From B21-G16 sp003644825 [NCBI: Candidatus Zhuqueibacterota bacterium] (GTDB lineage: Bacteria > SM23-31 > B21-G16): a DNA stretch of 6,826 bases. Of the stretch, positions 4,161-6,826 are shown piece by piece; the first letter of the stretch is position 1; each line of letters begins with the position of its first letter. Both the position numbers and the translations under genes were made by a program. The stretch covers positions 1 to 6,826 of the forward strand of contig QNDJ01000084.1 in assembly GCA_003644825.1 (NCBI GenBank), given 5' to 3'. The notes under the pieces were generated by a model. That model had not been told where the DNA came from and searched no databases. It saw only the letters and a list, made by a program, of their open reading frames with translations.

Positions 4161-5663
4161 ATGAAAGTATCGGTAAAATCAGGAAATATTTTAAAAGAGA
4201 GATCAGATATATTAATCTTTCCTATTTTTGAGAATGAAAGAAAATTAAATGAGGACATAAAAAAGATTGATACAATATTACAGGGGGAAATATCTTACGC
4301 TATAAAGAGTAAAGATTTTACAGGTGAGTTGAATAAAACGTTAATGTTGTATACAAAAGGAAAAATTCCATCAAAGAAAGTTATGCTTCTGGGTATTGGT
4401 AAAAAGAAAGATATAAAACTGGAACGATTAAGAGAAGCATTTGGAACTGCTGCAATTAAATTAAAAGATTTAAATGTAAAAAAAGTTACTATTTATAACA
4501 TCTATGAAAAATCGAAACAGTTATTTCCTGATGATTCTTCTAAAGCAATGGTGGAGGGAATTTTACTGGCTTTATTTAATTTTGATAGATTAAAAACTGA
4601 TAAAAAAGATAAAAAAACAAAGATAAAAGAAATAAAAGTTTTTGAAAAAAAGAGGAGAAACTTATTCTCTGTTAGAAAAGCAGCTGATTCTGGTAAAATA
4701 TTTGCTGAAGCAGCAAACTATGTAAGGTGTTTACAGGCTGAACCATCCAATATTGCAACCCCAGAATTTTTAGAAAAAGAAGCAAAGAATATTGCTGATG
4801 AAAATGGATTGAAGTTCACATCTTTTAATGAAAGTGACCTGAAAAACCTTAATATGAACCTTTTTCTCAGCGTTGCAAAGGGAAGTAAGGAACCACCAAG
4901 ACTAATTATTCTGGAATATCATACAGAAAGTAAAAATCCAGATAGTATAGCATTAGTTGGAAAGGGAATTACATTTGATAGTGGTGGGATTTCAATAAAA
5001 CCATCAAAAGATATGGATAAGATGAAATATGATATGAGTGGCGGAGCAGCAGTTTTAGGTGTTATGAAATTCATAAGAGAAATAAATCCCGGGCTTAATG
5101 TTATCGGGGCTGTTCCTGCTACTGAAAACTTGCCGGGTGGGTCAGCAACAAAACCAGGTGATATTGTGAAATCATATTCTGGTAAAACTGTTGAAATTGT
5201 GAATACTGATGCTGAAGGAAGATTAATACTGGCTGATACTCTTTCCTATATAGTAAGAAATTACGAACCCGGAGCTATAGTTGACCTTGCTACGCTTACC
5301 GGTGCGTGTGTTGTTGCTCTGGGACATTGTGCTTCAGGTATAATGGGAAATAATAGAAAACTTATTGAAAAAATAAAAAGAGCAGGGGAAATAACCGGGG
5401 AAAGGGTATGGGAATTACCTCTCTGGGAAGAATACAGTAAACAACTTGAAAGTGAGTTTGCTGATTTGAAAAATATTGGAAGTTCAGGAGGTGGTGCTAT
5501 AACTGCTGGAGCTTTTCTAAAGGAATTTGTTGAAAAGACCCCATGGGTTCATATAGATATTGCAGGCACTGCTTATGATGTTGAAAAAAAGTCCTATTTA
5601 CAAAAAGGACCCACAGGTGTAGGAGCAAGGTTAATTCTTGAACTCTTAATGAATTGGGAGTAA
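4161..5663 (+). CDS. pepA: Leucyl aminopeptidase, peptidase family M17
   Basis: This 500-residue enzyme is close in length to E. coli PepA (503). It is predicted to remove N-terminal residues, leucine among them, from peptides in the cytoplasm using two metal ions, usually as a hexamer. The N-terminal M17 domain covers about 1-160 and the catalytic domain about 170-495. The signature NTDAEGRL is at 348-355. Expected ligands and catalytic residues are all present: K268, D273, K280, D291, D350, E352 and R354, a constant offset of two from the E. coli numbering. The start has a strong AGGAG site (4150-4154) six bases upstream and lies 30 nt after the previous stop. Some PepA proteins also bind DNA in recombination or regulation, but nothing here shows that. 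The active site looks fully intact. Confidence 0.96.
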   Translation: MKVSVKSGNILKERSDILIFPIFENERKLNEDIKKIDTILQGEISYAIKSKDFTGELNKTLMLYTKGKIPSKKVMLLGIGKKKDIKLERLREAFGTAAIKLKDLNVKKVTIYNIYEKSKQLFPDDSSKAMVEGILLALFNFDRLKTDKKDKKTKIKEIKVFEKKRRNLFSVRKAADSGKIFAEAANYVRCLQAEPSNIATPEFLEKEAKNIADENGLKFTSFNESDLKNLNMNLFLSVAKGSKEPPRLIILEYHTESKNPDSIALVGKGITFDSGGISIKPSKDMDKMKYDMSGGAAVLGVMKFIREINPGLNVIGAVPATENLPGGSATKPGDIVKSYSGKTVEIVNTDAEGRLILADTLSYIVRNYEPGAIVDLATLTGACVVALGHCASGIMGNNRKLIEKIKRAGEITGERVWELPLWEEYSKQLESEFADLKNIGSSGGGAITAGAFLKEFVEKTPWVHIDIAGTAYDVEKKSYLQKGPTGVGARLILELLMNWE

Positions 5664-5666
5664 AAT

Positions 5667-6455
5667 ATGCATAATCTTAAGTATTTGATTGACCTTGAGG
5701 GGACATTGGTGCTTGACAAAAGCTACAGACCAATATGCAACTCTGTCTCGTGGATAAGAGAACTCAAAGAGAAAAAGAAAAGTTTTATCATAGCTTCTAA
5801 TAATACAACTGATAAACCTGATGAGTTAATTGAAAAATTGAGAAAGAATGGTCTTGATGTTGATTTTGAACATCTGATGAGTAGTCTATCTATTTCAGTA
5901 GAAAAGTTAAGGGAACTGGAAACTGAATCCTGTTTTGTTCTTGGTTCTGATTCTTTAAAATCATATTTAAGAGATAATGGTTTTATCGTCATCGAGAATG
6001 ATATTCATAAAGTTGATTCTATAATAGTTGGTTTGGACCTTGAAATAAGCAATAATAAACTAAAAACGGCAGCAACAGCAATACTAAATGGTGCCAATTT
6101 AATTGCTCTGCATATTAACAGGTTGTATAAAGATGTTGATGGTAGGTTTGGAGTAAGCACTGGTGGTATAGTTTCAGCCCTTGAGTATGCTACACAGGTT
6201 AAAGCTACGGTGATTGGTAAACCCGAAAAATATTATTATGAAAAGGCTCTTGAGAAACTTGATGCAAAACCTGAAGAAACCCTTTTTATTGGAGACGACC
6301 CTTTTTCGGACCTTGCTGGAGCAAAAAAGTTAGGAATAATAACAGCTTTCGTTCTTTCAGGAAAATATAATTCAAGAATGATTATTAAAAGTATTGATAA
6401 AAACCTCAGACCGGATTTTATTGTCAGAGGTGTTGATGATATTAAAATTGTATAG
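5667..6455 (+). CDS. HAD-superfamily hydrolase, subfamily IIA (NagD/LHPP-like phosphatase)
   Basis: This 262-residue cytoplasmic protein has the four HAD motifs: I at D9-L-E-G-T13, II at S44-N-N46, III at K185 in GKPEKYY, and IV at G209-D210-D211 with D215. A cap inserted between motifs II and III (about 70-180) marks subclass IIA. The stretch from HINRLYKDVDG to GKPEKYYYEKAL most resembles the LHPP/hyp3 branch, whose members hydrolyse phosphate monoesters, pyrophosphate or phospho-amino acids. Substrate cannot be predicted. The second aspartate of motif I, normally the general acid/base, is Glu11; other members of this branch also vary there, so activity may persist. The ATG follows the pepA stop by 3 nt and its GGGAG site (5656-5660) lies inside pepA, so translation is probably coupled. 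It ends in two adjacent in-frame stops (TAG TAA). Confidence 0.92.
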   Translation: MHNLKYLIDLEGTLVLDKSYRPICNSVSWIRELKEKKKSFIIASNNTTDKPDELIEKLRKNGLDVDFEHLMSSLSISVEKLRELETESCFVLGSDSLKSYLRDNGFIVIENDIHKVDSIIVGLDLEISNNKLKTAATAILNGANLIALHINRLYKDVDGRFGVSTGGIVSALEYATQVKATVIGKPEKYYYEKALEKLDAKPEETLFIGDDPFSDLAGAKKLGIITAFVLSGKYNSRMIIKSIDKNLRPDFIVRGVDDIKIV

Positions 6456-6473
6456 TAATTTATTAATTTTGTT

Positions 6474-6826
6474 ATGAAAAGAATCCTTATTTTTTCCCTG
6501 ATTTTACTTTTTATTAATTGCAGTATTAATAGAATGATTATTCGTACTATTAATGATATTATTACTTATGAAGTTAAAGCTTTGTATGAAGAAAGAGATC
6601 CGATTTTAGCAGAAAATGCAATTGCTTCAAATCTTAAAATTCTTGAGGGATTAATTAAAAGTGACCCTGAAAATGAAAAGTTACTTCTGATAGCATCTGA
6701 GGGATTTTTTAACTATTCACTTGGGTTTATAGAAGAAAAAGATAAAGATAGAGCAAAAGAGTTTTACAGAAGGGGAAGAGACTATGCAATGCGGATTTTA
6801 TTTAGAAAAAAGGGGTTTAAAAGTAA
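6474..6826 (+). CDS. tatT: TatT-like lipoprotein (TRAP-transporter-associated, TPR-type helices), cut by the window end
   Basis: The first 117 codons of a longer gene are present, and the frame is open to the edge. The N-terminus has lysine and arginine at 2-3, a hydrophobic stretch (4-14) and Cys16 in an FIN-C lipobox, so it is predicted to be an exported lipoprotein. After that it is all helical. The region with NLKILEGLIKSDPENEKLL and then RAKEFYRRGRDYAMRIL strongly resembles the TatT family described from Treponema, a ring of TPR-like helices that associates with the substrate-binding protein of a periplasmic TRAP transporter. An in-frame TAA at 6456 limits the start to this ATG. No Shine-Dalgarno site is visible in the 18-nt gap, so it may depend on coupling with the previous gene. 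The transporter genes themselves are not in view. Confidence 0.75.
   Translation, partial: MKRILIFSLILLFINCSINRMIIRTINDIITYEVKALYEERDPILAENAIASNLKILEGLIKSDPENEKLLLIASEGFFNYSLGFIEEKDKDRAKEFYRRGRDYAMRILFRKKGFKS

Noticed and set aside
5723-5992. Minus-strand open frame of 89 codons
   Set aside because: It is a shadow of the HAD hydrolase gene, whose motifs read on the + strand.

Overview
The window comes from an AT-rich bacterial genome. It splits into about 2 kb with no credible gene and a tightly packed rightward gene cluster that runs off the right edge. The organism cannot be named from this sequence. The evidence is a bacterial-type PolX with a C-terminal PHP domain, good Shine-Dalgarno sites, a lipoprotein related to the TatT partner of TRAP transporters, and an intergenic region full of short palindromes. 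This would fit a Gram-negative environmental lineage, perhaps one of the less-cultivated phyla, but that is inference.

Positions 1-2013 hold a mosaic of at least six families of short imperfect hairpins. Several families recur two to five times. Four landmark families appear in the same order in two blocks (about 200-710 and 1090-1710). One family forms a 46-47 bp tandem array and also occurs on the opposite strand. Copies differ by base-pair-preserving changes, so the folded form seems to have been maintained for at least part of their history. Between the last hairpin and the first gene lies an 84-nt stretch with no G at all, resembling a Rho-utilisation site, followed by a plausible promoter.

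Positions 2017-6826 carry five genes on the + strand: polX (PolX/PHP), a small TM1367-like cyclophilin-fold protein, pepA (leucyl aminopeptidase, M17), a NagD/LHPP-like HAD hydrolase, and the start of a TatT-like lipoprotein. Gaps are -4, 30, 3 and 18 nt, so they are probably one operon. Functionally they look like a mixed housekeeping group (DNA repair nuclease, peptide turnover, phosphatase, envelope lipoprotein) rather than a single pathway.

The most striking observation is in PolX. The nine PHP metal ligands all appear intact, but the three carboxylates expected in the polymerase active site read as Asn203, Asn205 and His249. The protein is predicted to be a DNA-binding PHP nuclease on a dead polymerase scaffold.
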